Shown piece by piece: positions 18,087 through 26,698 of a stretch of 64,000 nt of DNA (positions within the stretch are counted from its first letter, which is position 1; each line of letters begins with the position of its first letter). The notes beneath the pieces are model-generated. The model ran no database searches and was not told where the DNA came from. It saw nothing but the letters and a program-made list of their open reading frames with translations. Source of the stretch: an uncultured Clostridia bacterium (GTDB taxonomy: Bacteria > Bacillota > Clostridia > Christensenellales > Borkfalkiaceae); the NCBI GenBank assembly GCA_944367565.1, contig CALVWR010000001.1, positions 62,001-126,000 on the forward strand, given 5' to 3'. The position numbers were made by a program, and so were the translations under genes.

Positions 18087-18150
18087 AATGACAGTTTCCG
18101 GTTTCGAAGAAGTTGATAATCGCCTTAAAACCCGTTTAAAGCGCTAACTA

Positions 18151-18182
18151 TAAGCGGAGCGGCAAATTTGCCGCTCCGCTTA
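18151..18182. terminator. Second 32-bp perfect palindrome, probable bidirectional terminator
   Basis: TAAGCGGAGCGGCAAA is followed by its exact reverse complement. It sits between the converging ends of the SLOG gene (+) and the DUF6259 gene (-). It shares the length, GC-rich arms and CAAATTTG centre of the element at 16808-16839, so the two may be copies of one palindromic unit. It starts two bases after the right 10-bp direct repeat. Confidence 0.55.
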
Positions 18183-18229
18183 GTTGATTGTTTTCCGATC
18201 AATGATCGATGTAATTGTCTGAAAACCCG

Positions 18230-20398
18230 TCAGCCTTTCAATACGAGGACCTTCACGCTGCGCGGGGCAAGTTCGATCTCTGTATCGCCGGAAATTCTTC
18301 TTCCCTTTTTCCCGTCAGGCGTATCGCACAGAAAACCTTCCGCGCCGTATACCGTACACGACGTCGCCCGATTGCGGAAATTCGCAAAGATCTGCACGTC
18401 TTTACCTTCGTAGGTAAAACGAGTGCTTTGCACCTCGTCCAGCACGCGGATCAGATCCTTTCGGTCCACTTTCTCCATATATAACGCCGTCCGCACGGGA
18501 AGAGGTCTCTCCATCATTCCGTACCTTAACGGACGAAGCAGATCGCTCTTCCGCCAGTCGTTCAGATACCGAATGTATGCCGTGTATGCTTCCTGGTCGG
18601 GCTCGTTATCGTCCTCCCACGGCGCATTCCACTCCCAGTTGATCTTGCCGTCGTTTTTGCACATTACCGTGAGAATATCCCCCTGCACAAAGGAATACGT
18701 CGTGCGATAAAAGATATTTTCCGGATAAAGACGGGTATTGAGCAGACGCGTAGCCGTAGTGTGGTTCCCCATATAATTGGTCACATATTCGTGGAACATA
18801 TAATTGTACGCATGCACGGGTGTGCCGAACATGTAATCGAGATTATACCTTAAATCGTTGAAACGGAAATCGTTCAGAAGCGGTTCGCACGCCGCCGCCT
18901 CGCACCCGATGATCATCTTCTTATCGGGATGCGCCTTGCGGAATTCCGCTTTCATGCGCTCCCCGACTTTATGCATCTCTTCCGCCATCCATTTGCCGGG
19001 TACGGGCGGATGCCCGTGCTCCGCGGAATAACATCCGTACGTGTTGCCGCCGAGATTCTGATCGAAAAACTGCAGATAATCGATGTCCCCTTCGGTGGCG
19101 ATCTTCCGCGCCTCCTCTGCCGCAAGTTCCTTCACCTGCTCGCAGGCGGGACAAAGCTCATAGCCGTTGCGGATGTAAAAACAGGTCGTCGTATACCGGA
19201 CGACGTTATCCGGTCCCATCTCTATGCATTTGACGAGATTTTGTTCCTCAAAATCCCTTTCCCTGTTATAAGCGGGATCGTTCAGGCTCTTCTGCGTCCA
19301 GCCCAACCCGCTGCAATACAGTCCCAGATAATTTCCTTCTTTGTGAATTGCTTCGGTAAATGTGCGAAAGTTTTCCTTGTCCCCGTACGGCGGCCACACA
19401 TGCGGCGGCGCCCACGGCGCCGTTCCTTCCCAATGCATCAGAAGCGTCATGATCGGCGCGTTAAAAAGTTCCCTGTATTTCCGAATATAGGGCAGACAGT
19501 TCGTATACGGATAATTCCCGTTCGGCACGATGGAATTCTCCCCCGCGTCGCACTTACCGCGCACGACAAACGTCACCACGACCGGCGAAGAAAGCAGCCA
19601 TTCGGGCAGATCTTTGTTCTCTTCCAGCTTCGGCAGGTGCATCAATTTGCTCGCGTGTAACCAGTCGCGGTAAACGTCGGCGGCGTCATACCATGATCCG
19701 CCGATCCCGCCGAGCACCACGTCGTAAGCGTATTCGTATTTCTCGTCGAAAGGTTCTCCCGGAAACATCTGCATGATCAGCCGGATCCCGCCGTCTTCCG
19801 GTTTCCATTCCACGATTTTCAGATTTGCGTCGGCATCGTGCGAGGCATAGTAAAGCCCATGCTCCCCGTTGTAGTATGCCATGAACTGCATGGGACAAGC
19901 CCCGGGATATACCCCTTCCCAACCCTTTGCGGGAAAAACCGTTCCGTCGTTATAACTCATCAGTTCGTCGCGGAAATGCACATTGTCGATCTCCACGCCC
20001 TCCATCGCCGGCCAGAACAGCTTGTATCCGTTCACGCCGAGACGATCCTTGAGCAACACGTTGGGAAAGCGCACGCTCTCCGCTTTCATACCCGTGCGGT
20101 TTTCATATGCAAGTCTTGCCCGTACAAACGTATCGTCTGTGCAATCAAACGTCGCCGTGATGCCGAGATCCTTTCCCCCGACCTTTTCGTACCGCACGGT
20201 GATTACGCCGTTTTTCTCCGTCACCGCAGCCGCGCCGGTCGTCAGCCATACCCGTTCCCCGTCCGCGGCAATCAGAGTGCTGTCCGCAAGCGGAACGGGT
20301 TTTTCAAGGTAGTTTACTCCCGTTTTTCCGTAAAATTCCGCAATATTACCCGTTTTATCGTCTATGGTTATCGCATAATTTTTCCTTGTAACGATCAT
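18230..20398 (-). CDS. DUF6259-type putative glycoside hydrolase
   Basis: A 722-residue protein resembling the DUF6259 family: an N-terminal beta-sandwich (about 1-200), a TIM-barrel-like core with 'PIMTLLMHWEGTAPWAPPH' and 'GLYCSGLGWTQKSL', and a short C-terminal beta domain. The stretch DYLQFFDQNLGG near the barrel's fifth strand contains acidic residues placed as catalytic ones often are; this is inference. There is no signal peptide. The ATG at 20398 overlaps the preceding SGNH gene as ATGA, so I prefer it to the longer frame. As the third gene of the AraC-adjacent operon, it probably acts with the DUF4091 protein and the esterase on an imported glycan. Confidence 0.6.
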   Translation of the reverse strand: MIVTRKNYAITIDDKTGNIAEFYGKTGVNYLEKPVPLADSTLIAADGERVWLTTGAAAVTEKNGVITVRYEKVGGKDLGITATFDCTDDTFVRARLAYENRTGMKAESVRFPNVLLKDRLGVNGYKLFWPAMEGVEIDNVHFRDELMSYNDGTVFPAKGWEGVYPGACPMQFMAYYNGEHGLYYASHDADANLKIVEWKPEDGGIRLIMQMFPGEPFDEKYEYAYDVVLGGIGGSWYDAADVYRDWLHASKLMHLPKLEENKDLPEWLLSSPVVVTFVVRGKCDAGENSIVPNGNYPYTNCLPYIRKYRELFNAPIMTLLMHWEGTAPWAPPHVWPPYGDKENFRTFTEAIHKEGNYLGLYCSGLGWTQKSLNDPAYNRERDFEEQNLVKCIEMGPDNVVRYTTTCFYIRNGYELCPACEQVKELAAEEARKIATEGDIDYLQFFDQNLGGNTYGCYSAEHGHPPVPGKWMAEEMHKVGERMKAEFRKAHPDKKMIIGCEAAACEPLLNDFRFNDLRYNLDYMFGTPVHAYNYMFHEYVTNYMGNHTTATRLLNTRLYPENIFYRTTYSFVQGDILTVMCKNDGKINWEWNAPWEDDNEPDQEAYTAYIRYLNDWRKSDLLRPLRYGMMERPLPVRTALYMEKVDRKDLIRVLDEVQSTRFTYEGKDVQIFANFRNRATSCTVYGAEGFLCDTPDGKKGRRISGDTEIELAPRSVKVLVLKG

Positions 20399-21075
20399 TT
20401 CAGCTCTCCTTCCACAGCGCGCACGATGCGCTCCGCAATGCACTCCATGCCGTAATCGTTCGGATGCTTTGCCACGCCCCCGTGCCAGAATTCGCCAAGC
20501 GCCTTACATTCGTCTCTTTCTCCGAGATCGTCAATGGGGATAAATGTAAATCCCCTTTTTTTCGCAACTTCCTCGATCGGAACGTCAAACGGATCGTATC
20601 TCCAGAACAGACTCGTCACAAACGTCTTGCAATGGTCGTTTCTGAAATAATCGATCATCTTCTCGAAACAAGGCGCATACGCGACGGTTTTGACCTTCTC
20701 CGTATCGGAATTCTCTCCGATCCGGATGATCAGTACGTCGGCATCAAAGGTTTTGGCTTCTTTGAACAAGTCGAGTACGTCCGGATTGTAAAACTGCCTT
20801 TCCCAATCGGCAGCGTGCACGACGCACGAACTGATCGGTCCGTACTTTTCTTCCAGCATCTGTAACGTCCGGTGTACATAATCCTTTTCCAGACAAGACG
20901 CCGCCATGCCGCACTCCCGATTCCAGCCGATCTCTTCCTTCACTCCGTGAATGGTGATGGAATTTCCCACAAACAGAATTTTCAGTACGGCATCCTTCTT
21001 CTCCGTTATCCTCACCAGGCGAAATACCTGGTTTTCCGAAGAAACGGTGTTTTTTTCAAAATCCGAATTATTCAT
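20395..21075 (-). CDS. SGNH/GDSL-type esterase
   Basis: A 226-residue SGNH hydrolase fold protein. Block I reads ILFVGNSITIHG with the nucleophile Ser in G-N-S, block III-like IGEN is present, and the C-terminal HPNDYGM supplies Asp and His of the triad. Such enzymes often remove acetyl or other acyl groups from sugars. No signal peptide is visible. The gene is tied by ATGA overlaps to the DUF4091 gene before it and the DUF6259 gene after it, so the three products are made together and probably serve one glycan. The precise substrate is unknown. Confidence 0.8.
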   Translation of the reverse strand: MNNSDFEKNTVSSENQVFRLVRITEKKDAVLKILFVGNSITIHGVKEEIGWNRECGMAASCLEKDYVHRTLQMLEEKYGPISSCVVHAADWERQFYNPDVLDLFKEAKTFDADVLIIRIGENSDTEKVKTVAYAPCFEKMIDYFRNDHCKTFVTSLFWRYDPFDVPIEEVAKKRGFTFIPIDDLGERDECKALGEFWHGGVAKHPNDYGMECIAERIVRAVEGELK

Positions 21076-22718
21076 GCTTGCTCCTCTCCGAAATATTTCT
21101 CGTAAATCCTTTTTCTCAAACCCGCGTGCCAGACGGCGTCGCGGGGATATTCGCAGAACCCTTTCTTTACGCCTTCTTTCTCCAAAAATTCCATAACGGC
21201 GTTTTTGCCGATCTTTTCTTCCAGCAGCTGCAGCGCACGCAGATCCTGGATCGCGTCATAAAACACCTCGTGTCTCAACGAATCCAACGCCCCCTTTTCT
21301 CCCGGATAAACGATGAAACTGTCGCCGCTCTGGAACGGACCGCCCGCATCGGTACAGATATACGGATTGATGTGCCGTTTGGACAGAAAACTTTCGTAAA
21401 AATTATATCCCCAGTGCAGAAAACCCGCAATCCCGTTCCGATACAACTGTACGCCGAGAATCCGGTTGCGCTGCGAGGGCATTCCCATCAGACGGTTGGA
21501 AAGATAATGATTATACTGTCCCGAACAATAGTACACCCACAGACCGGGAATATTGTACGGCAGAAACTCCTCCGCCTCCGACGTGGCAGGAATGGGGTGC
21601 GGCGAGATGCCGTCGAGATAGGATTGCAGATTGCTGTTGGCGTCGATACAGGGAATTGCTCCCGCAAAGGAGCGGACAAGTTCGCTTGCCTTTGCAAAAT
21701 GTTCAAAATCCGAGGCAGGCGGCTCGTCGGAAATATGCATAAAGACGTTTTTATCGATGGAAAGTTCACGCATTTTTTCTACAAGCTGCGGCAGAAACGC
21801 CGTTAAAAACGCGACGTATTCTTCGCCGTCCGACGGCGTATCCCAGCCGAAAATACGCTTCTGCTCTCCGTCGACTTCCGCCAGAATCTTCGGCGCGGCT
21901 TTCGCCCCCCATTGCGTGAAGAGATGCGACATTTCAAAATGCGTGAAGCCGATCTTTTTACACAGCGCGATGAATTTTTCGAATTCGGAAAAATCAAAGG
22001 AATATCCCTGCGCCGTTTTTCTGACTCCGATCAACTGTATTGTCGTCCGTTCGCCGCCGACCGCCGTATCGAGAGGCGGCGTGAAAAGCGGCACATATAC
22101 GACGTTCATGCCGTGTTCCGCCGCCTTGCGCAGAAACGATTCCGTCAGCGCATAAAATTTCGCGGAAAACGGCTTTACGCGGTAATATTCGCAAATGCCG
22201 TCATAATGCACCCAATTGGTGTAAAGAAGTTTCTGCGGCGGAAGCAACGCGTCAAGCACCGTTACCGTATAACTTACCTCGCCCAAGGCTTCGCCGGCTT
22301 CCCCCGTAAATACGAATTTCAGCCGGTGCTTCCCCGCCGGAATATCCCCGTTGCCGCGCACCGTGATCCATAACGCGCGCCATTGTTTATAATAGATGTT
22401 GAATCCGTCTTTCGTAAGCGGCAAAAGCACGTCGGGCAGCATGGTCGGATCATACGCGATATAATAATCGTCGCATTCGTATTTCGCAGGCATGGATACC
22501 GGCACGAGTTCAGCATACCGCACCGTCACAAATTTCGCGATCTTTCCTTTGACTTTCACATGGCAAAACCGCCTGTCCCATTCTTTGCTCATCATGGCGA
22601 TCTGAAAGGAAAACACTTCGTTTTTAAGCATTACGTTTTCCGATTCCGCCAGCTGCGGACGGACGGACGAACCGACCTTTTCCAGACTGCTTACCGTTAA
22701 AAATTCACAAACTTCCAT
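21072..22718 (-). CDS. DUF4091/GH123-like glycoside hydrolase
   Basis: A 548-residue protein with an N-terminal beta-sandwich and a TIM-barrel region typical of DUF4091, related to GH123 beta-N-acetylgalactosaminidases. The key motif is FMHISDEPP, where adjacent Asp-Glu match the catalytic pair of GH123, which uses the substrate's acetamido group. The start at 22718 has GAGGAG six bases upstream; the frame to 22775 has no such site. It is the first gene of the three-gene operon downstream of the 22819-22847 promoter and is divergent from an AraC-type regulator that probably controls it. No signal peptide. Activity on a GalNAc- or GlcNAc-containing glycan is plausible but unproven. Confidence 0.7.
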   Translation of the reverse strand: MEVCEFLTVSSLEKVGSSVRPQLAESENVMLKNEVFSFQIAMMSKEWDRRFCHVKVKGKIAKFVTVRYAELVPVSMPAKYECDDYYIAYDPTMLPDVLLPLTKDGFNIYYKQWRALWITVRGNGDIPAGKHRLKFVFTGEAGEALGEVSYTVTVLDALLPPQKLLYTNWVHYDGICEYYRVKPFSAKFYALTESFLRKAAEHGMNVVYVPLFTPPLDTAVGGERTTIQLIGVRKTAQGYSFDFSEFEKFIALCKKIGFTHFEMSHLFTQWGAKAAPKILAEVDGEQKRIFGWDTPSDGEEYVAFLTAFLPQLVEKMRELSIDKNVFMHISDEPPASDFEHFAKASELVRSFAGAIPCIDANSNLQSYLDGISPHPIPATSEAEEFLPYNIPGLWVYYCSGQYNHYLSNRLMGMPSQRNRILGVQLYRNGIAGFLHWGYNFYESFLSKRHINPYICTDAGGPFQSGDSFIVYPGEKGALDSLRHEVFYDAIQDLRALQLLEEKIGKNAVMEFLEKEGVKKGFCEYPRDAVWHAGLRKRIYEKYFGEEQA

Positions 22719-22818
22719 TTTCTTCTCCTCGCTCCGATCTTCCTGCGCGACGCGCCGGAAGGAATTGACGCCCATGCGCCGATGGTTTTGCCCGACAAAA
22801 TACGCGCCTGATGGGATT

Positions 22819-22847
22819 ATTATATCATACCGCTTGTCCGTCGTCTA
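22819..22847 (-). promoter_or_regulatory. Promoter of the DUF4091-SGNH-DUF6259 operon
   Basis: On the minus strand TAGACG (22847-22842) and TATAAT (22824-22819) are separated by 17 bp. The predicted start is near 22812, leaving a leader of about 94 bases. The non-consensus -35 fits activation by the neighbouring AraC-family protein. Confidence 0.65.
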
Positions 22848-22939
22848 TCTTTTTCATCACAAAAATAAACGCTTTTTTAACAGATACGCCTTTTAAAAAT
22901 CGACATTATTTTAAAAAATCGCAAATTTTATCCGCTTAC

Positions 22940-22968
22940 TTGACGATACGCCGTCTTCATGGTATACT
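22940..22968 (+). promoter_or_regulatory. Promoter of the AraC-family regulator gene
   Basis: TTGACG (22940-22945), a 17-bp spacer and TATACT (22963-22968). The start codon follows at 22987 after GGAGG, so the leader is only about 12 bases. Confidence 0.75.
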
Positions 22969-22986
22969 GTAGGCGGAGGGCAAAAT

Positions 22987-23826
22987 ATGCTTACCTTAAA
23001 ATCATACGATCAGCTCGAATACAGAGACGACAATATCGGTTATAACTGTAATTACGAATTCCCTTATCTTCATACCCACGATTATTGGGAATTCGTTTAT
23101 GTCAAATACGACATCGAACACGTGATCAACGGCGAAACAAGAGCCGTTCCCGCGAACTCCGTACTCATCATCCGCCCTGCGGACAAACATCTCATACGCG
23201 GCGTTCCCAACAAACTGAATCCCAATAAAAGTCCTACGCATATGAACGTGAAGATCACGACGCCCGCGCTGACGGAACTTCTTTCCCATTTCTCTCCGAA
23301 CATGACAGACATTCTCGCCGCACAGCCGATTTTAGAAAAACACGTCACGCCGGAAGTCGGGCAGCTCTGCGATAATTTTCTTTCCAACCTGATGTGGAGT
23401 TCCGATAAAGAAAAGAATATGCTTATGTTGCATACGCATATTCTTTACATTACGAGTTTATTTGTGGAATCGCTTTGTTTTCCGCCTACGGAATCCAACG
23501 TTCAGGTACCGGAAGAAATCGCCGCAATCGTTAAAAAAATGAATTCGCAGGATTATCTCGGCTGCACCATCGCGCAGATCGTAGCAGGAGCAAATTACAG
23601 CCATATGCAGCTTTCCCGCCTGTTCAAGCAATATACGGGACTGACCATGCACGAATATTTTCTCAATATCAAACTGAACGCCGCCGCGACCATGCTGCGG
23701 AATACCAATCGTCTGATTTTGGATATCAGCAACGATATCGGCATCACGAGTCTGAGTCATTTTAACCATATTTTCAAGGAAAAATACGGCATTTCGCCAA
23801 ACCGCTACCGTAAAGAACGCTTTTAA
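22987..23826 (+). CDS. AraC-family transcriptional regulator
   Basis: A 279-residue regulator. The N-terminal cupin-like effector domain (about 20-100, 'YLHTHDYWEFVYV' and 'GETRAVPANSVLIIRPADKH') senses a ligand, probably a sugar. The C-terminal part (about 185-277) has two helix-turn-helix units, 'TIAQIVAGANYSHMQLSRLF' and 'DISNDIGITSLSHFNHIFK', ending in the AraC signature KYGISPNRYRKERF. It is divergent from the DUF4091 operon, the natural target, and convergent with an SGNH esterase gene whose stop is three bases away. GGAGG lies before the ATG. Confidence 0.93.
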   Translation: MLTLKSYDQLEYRDDNIGYNCNYEFPYLHTHDYWEFVYVKYDIEHVINGETRAVPANSVLIIRPADKHLIRGVPNKLNPNKSPTHMNVKITTPALTELLSHFSPNMTDILAAQPILEKHVTPEVGQLCDNFLSNLMWSSDKEKNMLMLHTHILYITSLFVESLCFPPTESNVQVPEEIAAIVKKMNSQDYLGCTIAQIVAGANYSHMQLSRLFKQYTGLTMHEYFLNIKLNAAATMLRNTNRLILDISNDIGITSLSHFNHIFKEKYGISPNRYRKERF

Positions 23827-23829
23827 GAC

Positions 23830-24846
23830 TTATTCCTCATTCCGCAGCGTCAGCCCGGCGCGGCGGGCGATCTCTGCCGCAAACCCGTACGCGATTTTTC
23901 GATGTCCGAGAAGATCGGGATGTACGCCGTCTGCGGAAAGATGTTTTTCGCCCGGGAGAAGTTTTTCCCCGTCGATATAAAAACACCGCTTCCCGCCGCA
24001 CTGTTCCACCGCTTCCCGCACCGCGTTTTTGAAAGCGCGGTATTTTTTTTCGGATATTCCGGACTGTCCGTATGCAAACGGAAAACAATCGGTGCAGATC
24101 ACCGGCGTTTGCGGCGCGCCGGCGCACACCGCGCCGATCAGCGCGCGCACGCGACGGGTGAATTCCTCTTCGCTCATCCGATACATCACGTTTACGCCGA
24201 GTTCCATCACGATAAAATCATAGCTGCCCCGCGCGACGATCCTCCGCCCGATCCATTCTTCCACCAGGCAAACGCCCGGGAAACCCAAATTTTCGATCTG
24301 CGCGTCGAGAACTCGTTCCAACACGCGCACGTAGGAGCAATACGGCAGACAACAACTGCTGTACCCCGCGGTGATCGACGAACCGTATACGATGCCTCTC
24401 CTCTCCGGAAGATCTTTTTCCTCCGGAACCGAAAGGTCGCCCGTGAGCGACTTGAATAAAAAGAAACCGCCGTCAAAGACGAAACGGAAAATTTTTTCGC
24501 CGTACGGCGAACGTTTTTCCCGCTCGATACGCCGCACGGTCTCCTCGACGGGCATTTCCGCGACAAGCACCGTTTCCTTTTCCGTCACCGTATATTCCGC
24601 AAGAAGCGTCTGCCCGATCATCGCGTAACATTTCCCGATCCCTTCCGCCATACGGCAAGTAAGACGCGCCGCCCCCGTATGCAGGCAAAACCGCAGTTCC
24701 ACGCCGTATGTCGCTTTATTCTGGATCGAAATATCGTCCGCTTCATAAGAGCGCTCCGGATCTTTCAGACGATACGGCGCAAAATAGCCGTCCTCCTGCA
24801 TGATCAACGTATCCGTATTGAAAAGTTCTGCGTTGTTCCAGATCAT
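23830..24846 (-). CDS. Two-domain SGNH/GDSL hydrolase
   Basis: A 338-residue protein with an N-terminal beta-rich, carbohydrate-esterase-like domain (about 1-140) followed by an SGNH hydrolase domain. The nucleophile is in GIVYGSSITAG, the block III Asn in MELGVNVMY, and the Asp/His pair in DGVHPDLLGH. This arrangement is seen in acyl-esterases that deacetylate polysaccharides. It lacks a signal peptide. AAGGA precedes the ATG. It has its own position downstream of the peptide-import block and converges on the AraC gene. The substrate is not known. Confidence 0.8.
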   Translation of the reverse strand: MIWNNAELFNTDTLIMQEDGYFAPYRLKDPERSYEADDISIQNKATYGVELRFCLHTGAARLTCRMAEGIGKCYAMIGQTLLAEYTVTEKETVLVAEMPVEETVRRIEREKRSPYGEKIFRFVFDGGFFLFKSLTGDLSVPEEKDLPERRGIVYGSSITAGYSSCCLPYCSYVRVLERVLDAQIENLGFPGVCLVEEWIGRRIVARGSYDFIVMELGVNVMYRMSEEEFTRRVRALIGAVCAGAPQTPVICTDCFPFAYGQSGISEKKYRAFKNAVREAVEQCGGKRCFYIDGEKLLPGEKHLSADGVHPDLLGHRKIAYGFAAEIARRAGLTLRNEE

Positions 24847-24866
24847 AATTTCCTTCTCTCCGTGTT

Positions 24867-24893
24867 AAAAAGCGTCCGCTACGGACGCTTTTT
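24867..24893. terminator. Bidirectional intrinsic terminator
   Basis: A 12-bp stem, AAAAAGCGTCCG with CGGACGCTTTTT, around a CTA loop, with T runs on both strands. It would end transcripts from the membrane/cysteine-desulfidase gene on the minus strand just before the SGNH gene. Confidence 0.8.
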
Positions 24894-24903
24894 ATAAATT
24901 TTT

Positions 24904-24998
24904 TCGGCACACTCAGCAGCCTTTTTCGGTGAGCCCGTCGGCTTAATCGGCGCGCTCAGTTGCCTTTTTCGGTGAACTAGCCTATTCGGCGCGCTCAG
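24904..24998. repeat. Imperfect tandem repeat after the cysteine-desulfidase fusion gene
   Basis: Three copies of CGGC-(A/G)C(A/G)-CTCAG appear, with CTCAG beginning near 24912, 24955 and 24994 (steps of about 43 and 39 bp). Two copies of GCCTTTTTCGGTGA lie between them. The last copy contains the stop codon of the upstream gene, so the array seems to have grown by duplication of the gene's 3' end. Confidence 0.6.
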
Positions 24999-26698
24999 CA
25001 ATCGAGCATGATGCCGAGGATCTCCTTATCGGTCTGCGCCATGCCGTCGTGTGCAAGACGGCAGACGTTCCTGATGGTATTTTCTACGCCTTTGGTGACG
25101 ATCCCGTCACCGCCGTAAAACTCATTTCCCTGTTCGTACATTTCGTAGCCGAGGATTCCCGCTTCCACCGCCTGCGAGATCTTCGCCGCACAAGACGCCT
25201 TCGCGCCGTCGCAGATAATCCCCGAAGCGATCGCCACCGCGTTGACCACCGTGTGCGCAATTGCCTTTTCCTTTCCGCCGCGGAGATATTCGATTCCCGC
25301 CCCCGCGCCGACGCCCGCCGAAACCGCGCCGCAATAAGCGGAAAGCCGTCCGATTCCCGTTTTCAGGTGAATGGTGATCAGATCGGAAAGCGCAAGAGCT
25401 CGCAGGAGTTTTTCCCGCTTTGCCCCCGTTTCCCGCGCGTACACAATGATCGGAACGGAGGCAGTCATCCCCTGATTGCCGCTCCCGGAAACGATCACTA
25501 CGGGCATTTCGCATCCGTTCATGCGCGCGTCGGATCCCGCCGCGGCATACGCCCGCATCCGGATACGGATATCGTCTCCCGCATTTTTCAAAAGTACCTT
25601 TCCGATATTCGCCCCGTACGGATTTTTCAAGCCCTCTTCCGCGATCGCCATGTTATATTCGATCTGCCTTTCCAGAAGCTCTTCTATGTCGGCAATTTCC
25701 ACTTCGTCGGCAAAACGGCAGATATTTTCCACCGTAAGACAGGTTCTGTCCGTCAACGATTCTTTGATCTCCTGCGTCAATTCCTTTGCGAAAAGAACTT
25801 CGCCGTTTCGCGCTTTCTCCACGATATTCGTGTGAAAATCCGCAATGCGGACCACGGCGCTCTCCTTCCCCGCATATACGGTTATTTTAATATCAAAAAT
25901 CCGCCCCGTGTCCGACAAAACCACCGAAATATCCGTCTTTTTCAGATACGCGGCGATCGCTTCGACGTCCGATTCCTGCACGCACGAAAGGACTTCCAGC
26001 TCCTTGTCCGCACATCCCGCGACGATCCCCGCCGCCGCTGCTGCGGCAATCCCCTTTAATCCGCCGGTATGCGGCACGACAACGCTCTTTACGTTCTTCA
26101 CGATGTTGCCGCTCGCTTCCACAACCGCTCTTTCCGGAATTTTGCCGAGAATCTCCCGCGCACACGCCGCGGCATAGGCGATCGCGATGGGTTCGGTACA
26201 TCCCATCGCCGGCAACAGTTCCTCTTTGAGGATCTCGATGTAATTACGATATAATTTCCCGTCCATTTTCCGTTTTTTTTCTCTCTTGCGCTTCACCGCC
26301 GCGGAGATATATTCCACGCCGAAACAAATTCCCGCCGTCGTCAGCGCACCGCCTAAACCCGTATAAAACATCGCGGTGCAACGATCGGGAATCACATGAA
26401 ACGTTCTCAGCAAAATTCCGCCCGTCATCATCACGCCCATCAGGATATACGCTTTCACGTCGAAAAACTTCAATATGCAGTGCTTTTTATCCCCGTATCC
26501 GTAGATGCGTTTCAGATGTTTTTTCACAATGCGGAAAAACATGGTGAAGAACATCGCGTAAACCGCTATGGCGGAAAGGATCATCCACCATACCCACGTC
26601 ACCGACAGTGCCGCGACGATGCCGATGCGGACAATATTCACTCCCGCCGCCGTCCAGACCAACGCCGCGACAAGGACAAGCGTTTGTTTCCTGACCAC
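24995..26698 (-). CDS. cyuA: Fusion of a membrane domain with L-cysteine desulfidase (CyuA/UPF0597)
   Basis: A 567-residue protein in one uninterrupted frame. Residues 1-135 hold about four membrane segments with a basic 'KKHLKRIYGYGDKKH' loop, like small clostridial membrane proteins of unknown function. From about residue 145 follows a complete CyuA-type enzyme that breaks L-cysteine into pyruvate, ammonia and sulfide. It has the cysteine motif LLPAMGCTEPIAIAYAAA, the cofactor-region cysteines in AYCGAVSAG and IICDGAKASCAAK, and the SDH-alpha-like core. I chose the GTG at 26698, which overlaps the stop of oppF by one base; GGAGG is 13 bases before it. An internal ATG at 26266 could start the enzyme alone, but its ribosome-binding site is weak. 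Confidence 0.72.
   Translation of the reverse strand: MVRKQTLVLVAALVWTAAGVNIVRIGIVAALSVTWVWWMILSAIAVYAMFFTMFFRIVKKHLKRIYGYGDKKHCILKFFDVKAYILMGVMMTGGILLRTFHVIPDRCTAMFYTGLGGALTTAGICFGVEYISAAVKRKREKKRKMDGKLYRNYIEILKEELLPAMGCTEPIAIAYAAACAREILGKIPERAVVEASGNIVKNVKSVVVPHTGGLKGIAAAAAAGIVAGCADKELEVLSCVQESDVEAIAAYLKKTDISVVLSDTGRIFDIKITVYAGKESAVVRIADFHTNIVEKARNGEVLFAKELTQEIKESLTDRTCLTVENICRFADEVEIADIEELLERQIEYNMAIAEEGLKNPYGANIGKVLLKNAGDDIRIRMRAYAAAGSDARMNGCEMPVVIVSGSGNQGMTASVPIIVYARETGAKREKLLRALALSDLITIHLKTGIGRLSAYCGAVSAGVGAGAGIEYLRGGKEKAIAHTVVNAVAIASGIICDGAKASCAAKISQAVEAGILGYEMYEQGNEFYGGDGIVTKGVENTIRNVCRLAHDGMAQTDKEILGIMLDC

Larger units (their letters stand above)
16631..18149. mobile_element. Possible small insertion bounded by 10-bp direct repeats
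   Basis: AGCGCTAACT occurs at 16631-16640, overlapping the beta-galactosidase stop codon, and again at 18140-18149. Between them lie a 17-codon ORF, a decayed XRE gene, an intact XRE regulator and a DUF1273/SLOG gene. These look richer in AT than the flanking glycoside genes. No integrase or transposase is present. The repeats could be target-site duplications or chance, since AGCGCT is itself palindromic. Confidence 0.35.

Noticed and set aside
24904..24998. Possible CRISPR repeats
   Set aside because: Only three imperfect copies, unequal spacing and related spacers; better explained as tandem duplication.
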